From: Chitinispirillaceae bacterium
GTDB lineage: Bacteria; Fibrobacterota; Chitinivibrionia; Chitinivibrionales; Chitinispirillaceae
Length of the DNA stretch: 7,943 bases
NCBI GenBank assembly: GCA_016926315.1
Contig: JAFGOU010000389.1
Coordinates: 1-7,943, forward strand
Direction: 5' to 3'
In this document: one piece after another, positions 1 to 5,286 of the stretch
How positions within the stretch are numbered: the stretch's first letter is position 1
Layout: every line of letters starts with the position of its first letter
Translations under genes and position numbers: made by a program
The notes under the pieces: generated by a model
Databases searched by the model: none
Seen by the model: only the letters and a program-made list of their open reading frames with translations
What the model was told of the DNA's origin: nothing

Positions 1-179
1 GGAACGAAGCCATAACGCCGTCACTGTACCCGGCCTTCGGGCGCTGCGTCACGGTTTCATTTATGGTATTCGGCGCGCTCTGTATCCTGGGGACATTCGC
101 GTCTCTCGCGCGGGGAAGAGTGCGCGCACGTCCCGAAAAAGCACTGCCTGTCCCACCCGATATTCCGGTTAGCGGGTGA
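1..179 (+). CDS. C-terminal fragment of a multi-pass membrane transporter, probably MFS
   Basis: The open frame enters from the left edge (first full codon at base 3) and stops at TGA 177-179, giving 58 residues. A short polar stretch (NEAITPSLYPAFGRC) is followed by one strongly hydrophobic helix of about 20 residues (VSFMVFGALCILGTFASLA) and then a basic, proline-rich tail (RGRVRARPEK...). This is the usual shape of the last transmembrane helix and cytoplasmic tail of a major facilitator drug exporter of the EmrB/QacA kind. The family call is inference from this shape, because no diagnostic MFS motif is inside the window. Another polytopic membrane protein is possible. Its stop lies 8 bp from the stop of the convergent rhodanese-like gene, with no room for a separate terminator. 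Confidence 0.55.
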   Translation, partial: NEAITPSLYPAFGRCVTVSFMVFGALCILGTFASLARGRVRARPEKALPVPPDIPVSG

Positions 180-187
180 CGGCCGGG

Positions 188-556
188 TCAGGCATCCCGC
201 GGTGTGTCGAACCGCTTCAGGTTTGCCAGCGAACGCGCGTTGATGATGCTCGTATACCCGTTTCTGCGCAGGAGCTGTTCCGTGACCGCCGAACGCGGCC
301 CGAAGGTGCTGTAAAGGAGAATCAGCCGGTTCTTGCGGATCCCCTGCGATTCGAGCACCTGTCCGACCTTGTCGTGCGGTATGTTGACCGCGGTACTGAA
401 ATGGCCGTGCGCAAACTCCTTCGGCGATCGCAGGTCAACGACCAGCGCGCCCGAGCGCAGGGCCGCTTCGATTTCTTTGCGCGCCTGCCGCGCCCTGACA
501 ATCGACAACAGCAGCACGATGGTGAAGAAAACAAGCAGGAGAAACAGCGAGCCCAT
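188..556 (-). CDS. Membrane-anchored rhodanese-like protein lacking the catalytic cysteine
   Basis: The protein has 122 residues. The ATG at 556-554 is preferred over an upstream in-frame start at 637 because an AAAAGG ribosome site lies about 7 bases before it, the hydrophobic helix then begins at residue 2, and the longer form would overlap the epimerase gene. Residues 3-20 form a single transmembrane helix followed by basic residues (RARQARK), predicting an anchor with the domain in the cytoplasm. Residues 38-110 are one rhodanese domain: VVDLRSPKEFAHGHFSTAVNIP matches the conserved D-R-x-x-E-F-x-x-G-H-x-x-x-A-x-N-I-P block in order. The active-site loop reads LLYSTFGPRS at residues 80-89, where the family has C-x-x-G-x-R-S, so Ser83 replaces the sulfur-carrying cysteine. 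Sulfurtransferase activity is therefore unlikely, and a binding or scaffold role is inferred. The gene follows the epimerase by 53 bp on the same strand and may be cotranscribed with it. Confidence 0.85.
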   Translation of the reverse strand: MGSLFLLLVFFTIVLLLSIVRARQARKEIEAALRSGALVVDLRSPKEFAHGHFSTAVNIPHDKVGQVLESQGIRKNRLILLYSTFGPRSAVTEQLLRRNGYTSIINARSLANLKRFDTPRDA

Positions 557-609
557 GGTTATGCCTTTTGGTTGCACTGGATCATAATTCCACCCGCCAC
601 GCGAACCGG

Positions 610-1557
610 TTACCGGTTGTAGTAGTCGCGGTACCACGCCACGAACTTTTTTATCCCTTCGTCGATATTGGTTTTCGGCTCGTACCCCAGCTTCTGCAGT
701 TTCGTTATGTTGGCGACCGTGGCAGGAACATCGCCGGGCTGCATGGGGAGGTAGTTGATGGCCGCTTTTATCCCAACGTTACGTTCGATCTCGCCGATAA
801 AGTCCATGAGCCGTTCCGCCCGGCTGTTGCCGATGTTGTAGATTTCGCAGGCGCGGGGATGGTCGAGCGTGAGAAGCACGCCCTGGACGATATCGTCGAT
901 ATAGGTGAAGTTCCGCAACATGTCGCCGTTGTTGTACACGTCGATGGGTTCATGCGCGAGGATCGCTTTGGTAAACAGGAACAGCGCCATGTCCGGCCTT
1001 CCCCACGGGCCGTAGACCGTGAAAAAACGAAGGCCCGAACAGTGCAGGCCGTAGAGATGGCTGTAGCAGTGGGCCACCAACTCATTGGATTTTTTAGTCG
1101 CGGCATAGAGAGAGATCGGCGTATCGGTCCGGTCAAATTCGGCAAACGGCAGCTTGGTATTCGAGCCGTAGACCGACGAGGAGGATGCATAAACAAAGTT
1201 ACCGACGTTGTTGTGGCGTGCCAGTTCGATCAGGTTCAGGAACCCCTCGTTGTTCGACTTCTGGTAGGCAAAGGGATCGGTGATCGAATACCGGACACCT
1301 GCCTGGGCCGCAAGGTGGCAGAGGCGGTCGAACCGGTGGATGCTGAACAGCGCCTTAAGGCTGTTGTAGTCGCAGAGGTCGAGTTTGTGGAAGGAAAATC
1401 CCCGCATGCCCTCCAGCCGTTTCAATCGCGCGGTTTTAAGCGTTGGGTCGTAATAGGCGTTGAGGTTGTCGATGCCCACGACCTCATGGCCCTGCATGCA
1501 GAGCTTCTGCGCGACATGGTATCCTATGAAACCTGCTGCTCCGGTGACAAGGATCAC
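610..1557 (-). CDS. Probable UDP-glucuronate 4-epimerase (extended SDR family)
   Basis: This is a 315-residue NAD-dependent sugar-nucleotide epimerase. I chose the GTG at 1557-1555 because AGGAG (1569-1565) sits 7 bases upstream and the Rossmann strand ILVTG starts at once; an ATG at 1599 would add 14 residues without family resemblance. Seen in order: the NAD-binding G-x-x-G-x-x-G (GAAGFIG, residues 6-12), the D-N-L-N-A-Y-Y-D-P block at about 30-38, the serine cluster SSSSVYG at 125-131, the catalytic Y-x-x-x-K (Tyr151, Lys155), and RFFTVYGPWGRPDMA around 200. The NAYYDP and VYGPWGRPDMA blocks are typical of UDP-glucuronate 4-epimerases (CapI/LpsL type), which make UDP-galacturonate for capsule or lipopolysaccharide. 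Substrate assignment is by family resemblance; UDP-glucose 4-epimerase is the alternative. The TAA stop lies in the 3-base loop of a perfect 6-bp inverted repeat (604-618). It is transcribed divergently from gmhA. Confidence 0.88.
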   Translation of the reverse strand: MILVTGAAGFIGYHVAQKLCMQGHEVVGIDNLNAYYDPTLKTARLKRLEGMRGFSFHKLDLCDYNSLKALFSIHRFDRLCHLAAQAGVRYSITDPFAYQKSNNEGFLNLIELARHNNVGNFVYASSSSVYGSNTKLPFAEFDRTDTPISLYAATKKSNELVAHCYSHLYGLHCSGLRFFTVYGPWGRPDMALFLFTKAILAHEPIDVYNNGDMLRNFTYIDDIVQGVLLTLDHPRACEIYNIGNSRAERLMDFIGEIERNVGIKAAINYLPMQPGDVPATVANITKLQKLGYEPKTNIDEGIKKFVAWYRDYYNR

Positions 1558-1684
1558 AAGAGGACTCCTGAGGTGGTAAGACGGCCGCTTTATCGGCAAA
1601 TAAAATACATCGCCGGACCGAACTGTTCATATACCCGGCTATTATCTATATTTTGCACGTACCCGTAAACGCAAAGGAGCACCC
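1558..1684. promoter_or_regulatory. Divergent promoter region between the epimerase and gmhA
   Basis: These 127 bp separate two divergent genes and must hold promoters for both if each is transcribed from here. The centre (about 1641-1653, ATTATCTATATTT) is AT-rich and offers -10-like hexamers in both directions: TATATT at 1647-1652 on the plus strand and GATAAT/TATAGA on the minus strand. I see no convincing -35 element for either, so start sites are not assigned. A strong AAAGGAG ribosome site for gmhA lies at 1673-1679. Confidence 0.35.
1565..1569 (-). promoter_or_regulatory. Ribosome binding site that fixes the GTG start of the epimerase gene
   Basis: Read on the minus strand this is AGGAG, 7 bases before GTG 1557-1555. 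It supports the GTG over the upstream ATG at 1599, which would place this site inside the coding region. Confidence 0.7.
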
Positions 1685-2257
1685 GTGTCCCTGATCCTCG
1701 AAACCCTTAACAACCACATTGCGACAATCAGGCAGGTCGAAGCGCTGCAACCCGCTATCCTGGCCGTGTCCGACCAGATCATCGACTCGCTGCAGAATGG
1801 CGGCAAGGTGCTGCTTATGGGTAACGGCGGCAGCGCGGCCGATGCGCAGCACATCGCTGCAGAGCTTGTCGGCCGCTATAAAAAAGACCGGAAGGCGTTC
1901 TGCGCCATTGCCATTACCACCGATCCTTCCATTGTCACCGCCATTGGCAACGATTTCGGCGCGGAGCGGGTGTTCTGCCGCCAGGTCGAGGCGCACGGAA
2001 GGCCGGGCGACATCGTGATCGGGATATCGACCTCAGGGAACAGCATCAATGTCATAGAAGCGGTCAAAACCGCCCACGAAATCGGCTGCACCACTTTCGG
2101 CCTGTTAGGCGGCGACGGCGGAAAACTCAGGGACATGGTGGACATACCGATTGTGGTCGAGTCGCGCGACACACCCCGGATCCAGGAGTGCCATATCCTG
2201 ATCGGTCACCTTATCTGCGACCTGGTGGAAAGGGGAATGACCGAAGATGCGGCTTGA
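1685..2257 (+). CDS. gmhA: Sedoheptulose-7-phosphate isomerase GmhA
   Basis: This cytoplasmic enzyme converts sedoheptulose-7-phosphate to D-glycero-D-manno-heptose-7-phosphate, the first step of ADP-heptose synthesis for the lipopolysaccharide inner core. It has 190 residues (E. coli GmhA has 192) and forms a single SIS domain. The start is GTG at 1685, with AAAGGAG at 1673-1679 and a 5-base spacer. Seen: the sugar-phosphate loop GNGGSAAD (46-53), then DAQHIAAEL with Glu60, the block IGNDFGAERVFCRQVEA (88-103), the second phosphate-binding loop STSGNS (115-120), and RIQECH with His170. Glu60 and His170 align with the catalytic pair Glu65 and His180 of the E. coli enzyme, so it should be active. 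The last 11 bases overlap hldE, implying translational coupling in a two-gene operon. Confidence 0.95.
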   Translation: MSLILETLNNHIATIRQVEALQPAILAVSDQIIDSLQNGGKVLLMGNGGSAADAQHIAAELVGRYKKDRKAFCAIAITTDPSIVTAIGNDFGAERVFCRQVEAHGRPGDIVIGISTSGNSINVIEAVKTAHEIGCTTFGLLGGDGGKLRDMVDIPIVVESRDTPRIQECHILIGHLICDLVERGMTEDAA

Positions 2258-3659
2258 TTTCTCAAAAGCAAAGGTGCTGGTTGTCGGCGACCTGATGCTC
2301 GACCGGTATTTTTTCGGATTGGTGCAGAGGATCTCCCCCGAAGCGCCGGTACCGGTTGTCAAAGTTTCCCGGAGCCGTATCGCGCTTGGCGGCGCAGGGA
2401 ACGTTGCCAATAACCTCGCGCATCTTGGCGTAAACGTCGAACTGGCAGGACCGCTCGGCAGCGACGAGGGCGGCACGATTTTCCGCGAGGCGTGCCGTCG
2501 CGGGCATATCGCGCTGTGCGCCATGCCCATGCAAGGCCCCACCATAACGAAAACCCGCGTGATCGGCGAGCACCAGCAGGTGGTGCGGATCGACGTGGAG
2601 GAGGAGCTGCGGTGGGAAGGCGCGCTGTGGAAACAGGCGCAGGCAGTGATCGGCAAAATGGTCAGGCTGGCGCAGGTGGTGGTGATTTCCGATTACGGAA
2701 AGGGGTTTTGCAGCCCGGAACTATGCCGGTTCGTCATCCGTGAGGCGCGAAAAACGGGGAAACCCGTTATTGTCGACCCCAAAGGCCGCGACTGGACCAA
2801 ATACCGCGGCGCGACTGTGGTAACGCCTAATATCAGGGAGCTGTCGGAGATCGCTGGAACGCCGGTCGCAAACGACGACAACCAGGTTGCGCACGCGGGC
2901 AGGAAGGTCAGGGCAGGGTTCGGCTTCGGGGCGCTGCTGGTCACCCGGTCGGAACGCGGCATGTCGCTCATCGAGAATGCCGGTGTGTACCACGTCCCGA
3001 CCGTTGCGCGCGAGGTGTTCGACGTCTCGGGCGCGGGCGATACGGTGGTGGCCACGCTTGCCGCCGCCCTGGTGAACGGTTGGCCGCTGCGCGAGGCCGT
3101 GACGCTTGCCAACACGGCAGCGGGCATCGTGGTGGCCAAGATCGGCACCGTGCCGATTGAACATGGCGAACTCGATGCAACCGTAAACAGGGGAGCCAAT
3201 CCCAAGCTTGTGGAACGGAACGAACTTCTGCGGCTGGTCGGCGCGCTTCGCGAAGAGGGGAAAACGATCGTTTTTACCAACGGCTGTTTCGATATCCTCC
3301 ACCGCGGCAACGTGCAGCTGCTCGCCGAGGCAAAAAAGCACGGCGATGTCCTGGTCGTTGCGCTCAACAGCGACGCCTCGGCGGCGCGGCAGAAGGGCAG
3401 GGGAGCGCCGGTGAATACCGAGTCGGACCGGGCGCACCTGACGGCCGCGATCGACGCGGTCGATTACGTCACGGTTTTCGACGAAAAAACGCCGCTTGAC
3501 CTGATCAGAAAAATCAGGCCCGATGTGATAGTCAAGGGTGGGAATTACCGGAAGGATGAGGTGCTGGGGCGGGAGGCGGCGGGAAGGGTGGTAATCGTAC
3601 CGCAGATCAAGGGGTATTCGACAGCGGAGATTGCGAGGAGGATCGGGGGGAAGGATTAA
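2247..3659 (+). CDS. hldE: Bifunctional D-glycero-beta-D-manno-heptose-7-phosphate kinase / heptose-1-phosphate adenylyltransferase HldE
   Basis: The protein has 470 residues, the usual length of the fused enzyme (477 in E. coli). Residues 1-315 are a PfkB/ribokinase-type kinase: VLVVGDLMLDRY (10-21), GGAGNVANNLAHLG (48-61), EHQQVVRIDVEE (108-119), VVISDYGKG (145-153), VDPKGRDW (176-183), and the FDVSGAGDT signature with catalytic Asp265. Residues 338-470 are the nucleotidyltransferase domain, opening with FTNGCFDILHRGN. Two conserved positions differ from the usual form: HxGH reads HRGN (Asn355) and KGGD reads KGGN (Asn433). The kinase half looks intact; the adenylyltransferase half may be altered in activity. 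The enzyme acts before and after GmhB, which is absent from this window. The start overlaps the end of gmhA by 11 bases. The TAA stop shares bases with the stop of the convergent vapC. Confidence 0.94.
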   Translation: MRLDFSKAKVLVVGDLMLDRYFFGLVQRISPEAPVPVVKVSRSRIALGGAGNVANNLAHLGVNVELAGPLGSDEGGTIFREACRRGHIALCAMPMQGPTITKTRVIGEHQQVVRIDVEEELRWEGALWKQAQAVIGKMVRLAQVVVISDYGKGFCSPELCRFVIREARKTGKPVIVDPKGRDWTKYRGATVVTPNIRELSEIAGTPVANDDNQVAHAGRKVRAGFGFGALLVTRSERGMSLIENAGVYHVPTVAREVFDVSGAGDTVVATLAAALVNGWPLREAVTLANTAAGIVVAKIGTVPIEHGELDATVNRGANPKLVERNELLRLVGALREEGKTIVFTNGCFDILHRGNVQLLAEAKKHGDVLVVALNSDASAARQKGRGAPVNTESDRAHLTAAIDAVDYVTVFDEKTPLDLIRKIRPDVIVKGGNYRKDEVLGREAAGRVVIVPQIKGYSTAEIARRIGGKD

Positions 3660-4048
3660 TGTGGTCGAATTATCAGGCCGTTTACCATGGAGAAGTGTGA
3701 ATCATAGGTAACGAGCATTGATCCGCTCTCCATTGTATGAGCTGCGATCCAGATGTCGTTTTGAGGGATAGGTGTTCCTTTTCGGCGTAAAGCGTCTTTA
3801 ATGTTGCTGTAAAATTCGGCAGTGTCAGGGGTCACGGAAATTGTTTTTACCGTTGATTTTAGGAGAAAAGCATTGAGCCTTTCCCTGTTCTGTCTTTCCT
3901 TTGTCCCGCCTTTAAAACCAGATAGAAGTTCTCCGATGACGATTACCGACAAATAAACGGTTTCGGCCGCGGAGAGAGCATCGAGGACGGACTTTTCGCC
4001 CTGAAGAAATTTGATGTAGGCGTTGGTATCGAGGAGGATCCGCTTCAT
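3656..4048 (-). CDS. vapC: VapC-type PIN-domain ribonuclease toxin
   Basis: The protein has 130 residues, typical for VapC. The ATG at 4048 is preferred to one 6 bases upstream (4054): AGAGGA (4060-4055) is then spaced 6 bases away, and the start overlaps the antitoxin stop as ATGA. PIN-domain acidic residues are all present: Asp7 in RILLDTNAY, Glu40 in VIVIGELLSG, Asp98 in PQNDIWIAA and Asp116 in LVTYDSHF. VapC toxins are metal-dependent RNases that cleave specific RNAs, often tRNA, when free of antitoxin; the target here cannot be read from sequence. It lies directly downstream of the antitoxin gene in the usual antitoxin-toxin order. Its TAA stop and that of convergent hldE share the palindrome TTAA. 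Composition is more AT-rich than the heptose genes, consistent with acquisition by transfer. Confidence 0.9.
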   Translation of the reverse strand: MKRILLDTNAYIKFLQGEKSVLDALSAAETVYLSVIVIGELLSGFKGGTKERQNRERLNAFLLKSTVKTISVTPDTAEFYSNIKDALRRKGTPIPQNDIWIAAHTMESGSMLVTYDSHFSMVNGLIIRPH

Positions 4049-4302
4049 TTCCATTCCTCTGTATCGATTTTTTCAAAATCCTTTGTCGCCTTTTTAAACT
4101 CAACAGCATCTTCCTCCGACCACACGCCGAAAAGATCCTCAAATTCAGACCGGTGCTTATCGCACCTCCCGGTTTTTATCCCAACGAAAAGTTCCATCAT
4201 CTCCTTTACGGTCTGGTTGATGCTTTTATCCTCCCTTTGCGCTTTTTCCCTAAGCAGGGCGAGCAAAGGGTCTTCGATGTTATGAATGGTAAGTGATTTC
4301 AT
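4045..4302 (-). CDS. vapB: Ribbon-helix-helix antitoxin of the VapBC pair
   Basis: The protein has 85 residues from ATG 4302-4300. An ORF extension to 4371 has no family resemblance (hydrophobic MLWLRYKCIFIIVV...). The N-terminus MKSLTIHNIEDPLLALLREK is the classic short beta-strand plus helix of a FitA/VapB-like ribbon-helix-helix DNA-binding domain; residues about 27-41 give the second helix. The acidic, lysine-rich C-terminus (residues 50-85, ending DTEEWK) is the expected toxin-wrapping segment. It should bind VapC, block its active site and repress its own promoter. The stop overlaps the vapC start (ATGA), so the two are coupled. The ribosome site region holds a run of nine G (4319-4311) followed by AAGG 4 bases before the ATG, which is unusual. 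Confidence 0.87.
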   Translation of the reverse strand: MKSLTIHNIEDPLLALLREKAQREDKSINQTVKEMMELFVGIKTGRCDKHRSEFEDLFGVWSEEDAVEFKKATKDFEKIDTEEWK

Positions 4303-4357
4303 GATACCTTCCCCCCCCCTGTCGAATGTAACCACTATTATAAATATACACTTATAG
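4303..4357 (-). promoter_or_regulatory. Putative vapBC promoter and operator
   Basis: On the minus strand a perfect TATAAT (4342-4337) lies about 35 bases before the antitoxin ATG; no good -35 is evident. It sits in an imperfect inverted repeat, CTATAA at 4357-4352 facing TTATAATAG at 4343-4335, which is a plausible site for autorepression by the ribbon-helix-helix antitoxin. The leader then contains the G9 run at 4319-4311. The -10 match is seen; the operator role is inferred. Confidence 0.4.
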
Positions 4358-4451
4358 CGTAACCAGAGCAATAACCAATTTTAGAAAAACGGATACGTTT
4401 GAAATGGGTATAGCACGTTTCCTTTCCATAGGATTGCAGACCCGTTTCAAG

Positions 4452-4892
4452 TCATTTTTTTAAAAAAAACGGTTTGTTTACCGATAACCTTCGTTTTTCC
4501 CGCTGGTAGCGCTCTCGATCGAACATAACAGGATAATCCTGTTCGATCCAGGAGTTGATCTCGTCCACGGACCGTAACGACGGCGGCAGCATTTCTTTTT
4601 TAAAAACCGGAAACGTTACTGCTGTGCTACGACCGGCAATTGAAATCTTCTGTCCCTGGGTACGAAGCTTCTCAACCGTTATAACGTCACTGATTAAAAA
4701 ATCCAGATCCCGCAGGCCCGGTTTCTCAGCCTTGAATTGAACGAACGCATCGGTCCGACTCAGAATCGAATACCCCAGGGCAACGATTTCAGGTTCGATC
4801 TTCCGGCAATCCTCTAAGGTGAGTATGAAATCGATATCAAAGGTCATCCGTTGTATTTTGTGGGCGATCATTGCATAGCCCCCTACAAGCAC
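4452..4892 (-). CDS. AbiEii-like nucleotidyltransferase, 5' end probably disrupted
   Basis: The readable frame gives 146 residues from GTG 4892. It opens with VLVGGYAMIAHKIQRMTFDIDF, the G-G-x-A ... R-x-T-x-D-I-D core of the minimal nucleotidyltransferases related to AbiEii/AbiGii toxins and the DUF6036 group, with metal-binding Asp19 and Asp21 and a possible third acid in RDLDFLISD. The rest is less conserved and ends with basic and poly-lysine residues near a T/A homopolymer run. The family normally has an N-terminal helix before V-G-G. Codons for such a helix (ILASLFKKHKIKP) are present in frame upstream but are cut off by TAA at 4934-4932. An ATG at 4952 lies six codons before that stop and 5 bp after the upstream small gene. 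So the true start may have been 4952, making this a nonsense-mutated gene, or translation restarts at GTG 4892 or ATG 4871. Function (nucleotide transfer to RNA or protein) is by family only. Confidence 0.65.
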   Translation of the reverse strand: MLVGGYAMIAHKIQRMTFDIDFILTLEDCRKIEPEIVALGYSILSRTDAFVQFKAEKPGLRDLDFLISDVITVEKLRTQGQKISIAGRSTAVTFPVFKKEMLPPSLRSVDEINSWIEQDYPVMFDRERYQREKRRLSVNKPFFLKK

Positions 4893-4957
4893 CGGCTTGA
4901 TCTTGTGCTTTTTGAAAAGGGACGCAAGGATTTAAAAAACAGAACCGTTCATGAGCC

Positions 4958-5161
4958 TTAACCATTCCCCTTTTGCTCGATCGTTTCGCGGGGTTCCCGC
5001 ATCAAGACAAATACGCCATGAGAGTAAGAGTCCGCGTCATCATCATTGGTTGCCTGTGCCTGTTCCAGCCAGAGGTTCCACCACGTATCAAGCTCTTCAT
5101 TTGAAAGGTTCGCAAGGTCAAGGTCCTCTTCGCTCAGGAATTCATCTTTAAGTTCAATCAT
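4958..5161 (-). CDS. Unidentified acidic small protein upstream of the nucleotidyltransferase
   Basis: The protein has 67 residues from ATG 5161, with GAGG 6 bases upstream; a TTG at 5167 is a less likely start. I do not recognise the family. It is strongly acidic in its first 25 residues (MIELKDEFLSEEDLDLANLS), then carries a tryptophan-rich segment NEELDTWWNLWLEQAQATND, an acidic DDDAD run, YSHGVFV and a charged C-terminus. No membrane segment or signal peptide is seen. Its stop lies 5 bp before the ATG that probably began the nucleotidyltransferase, and its start overlaps the end of a decayed frame, so it looks like part of a compact minus-strand gene row. By size, charge and position it could be a partner or antitoxin of the nucleotidyltransferase, but this is inference only. 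Confidence 0.6.
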   Translation of the reverse strand: MIELKDEFLSEEDLDLANLSNEELDTWWNLWLEQAQATNDDDADSYSHGVFVLMREPRETIEQKGNG

Positions 5162-5271
5162 TTTCAACCTCGACGGGTATGGTACCGGGAAGAAAGGCGG
5201 CGGCTTGTCTGGCGATCAGCTCATGGGCTTTGAGCAGCGAAAGTCCCTGCACGTTACGCTCGATTCGACAT
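5154..5271 (-). pseudogene. Possible decayed small ORF between hldD and the small acidic gene
   Basis: A frame ending at TGA 5156-5154 reads HELIARQAAAFLPGTIPVEV near its end, protein-like and overlapping the next gene as ATGATTGA. That frame has no ATG upstream; its only standard start is GTG 5252 without a ribosome site. In a neighbouring frame ATG 5271 starts MSNRA and hits TAA after five codons; removing one base near 5256 would join it to the longer frame, giving about 38 residues. This suggests a frameshifted small gene, though chance coding cannot be excluded. I do not recognise the product. Confidence 0.3.
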
Positions 5272-5286
5272 AGATGTTCATACCTG

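Noticed and set aside
176..622. Plus-strand ORF of 148 codons
   Set aside because: It is antisense to the rhodanese-like gene and has no recognisable features.
568..1668. Long plus-strand ORF of 366 codons
   Set aside because: It lies antisense to the epimerase, whose SDR motifs are unmistakable, and its translation shows no coherent domain; GC-rich genes often leave open antisense frames.
2693..3437. Two minus-strand ORFs of over 220 codons
   Set aside because: They are shadows of hldE, with serine- and arginine-rich low-complexity translations and no start signals.
4437..4470. Intrinsic terminator at the T/A run after the nucleotidyltransferase
   Set aside because: There is a T7A8 run but no GC-rich stem beside it, and part of the run is coding (PFFLKK).
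5219..5281. PIN-domain start (MNIYVESS from ATG 5281)
   Set aside because: The first eight residues resemble PIN toxins, but the frame continues without the fold and stops after 21 codons, so the likeness is probably chance.
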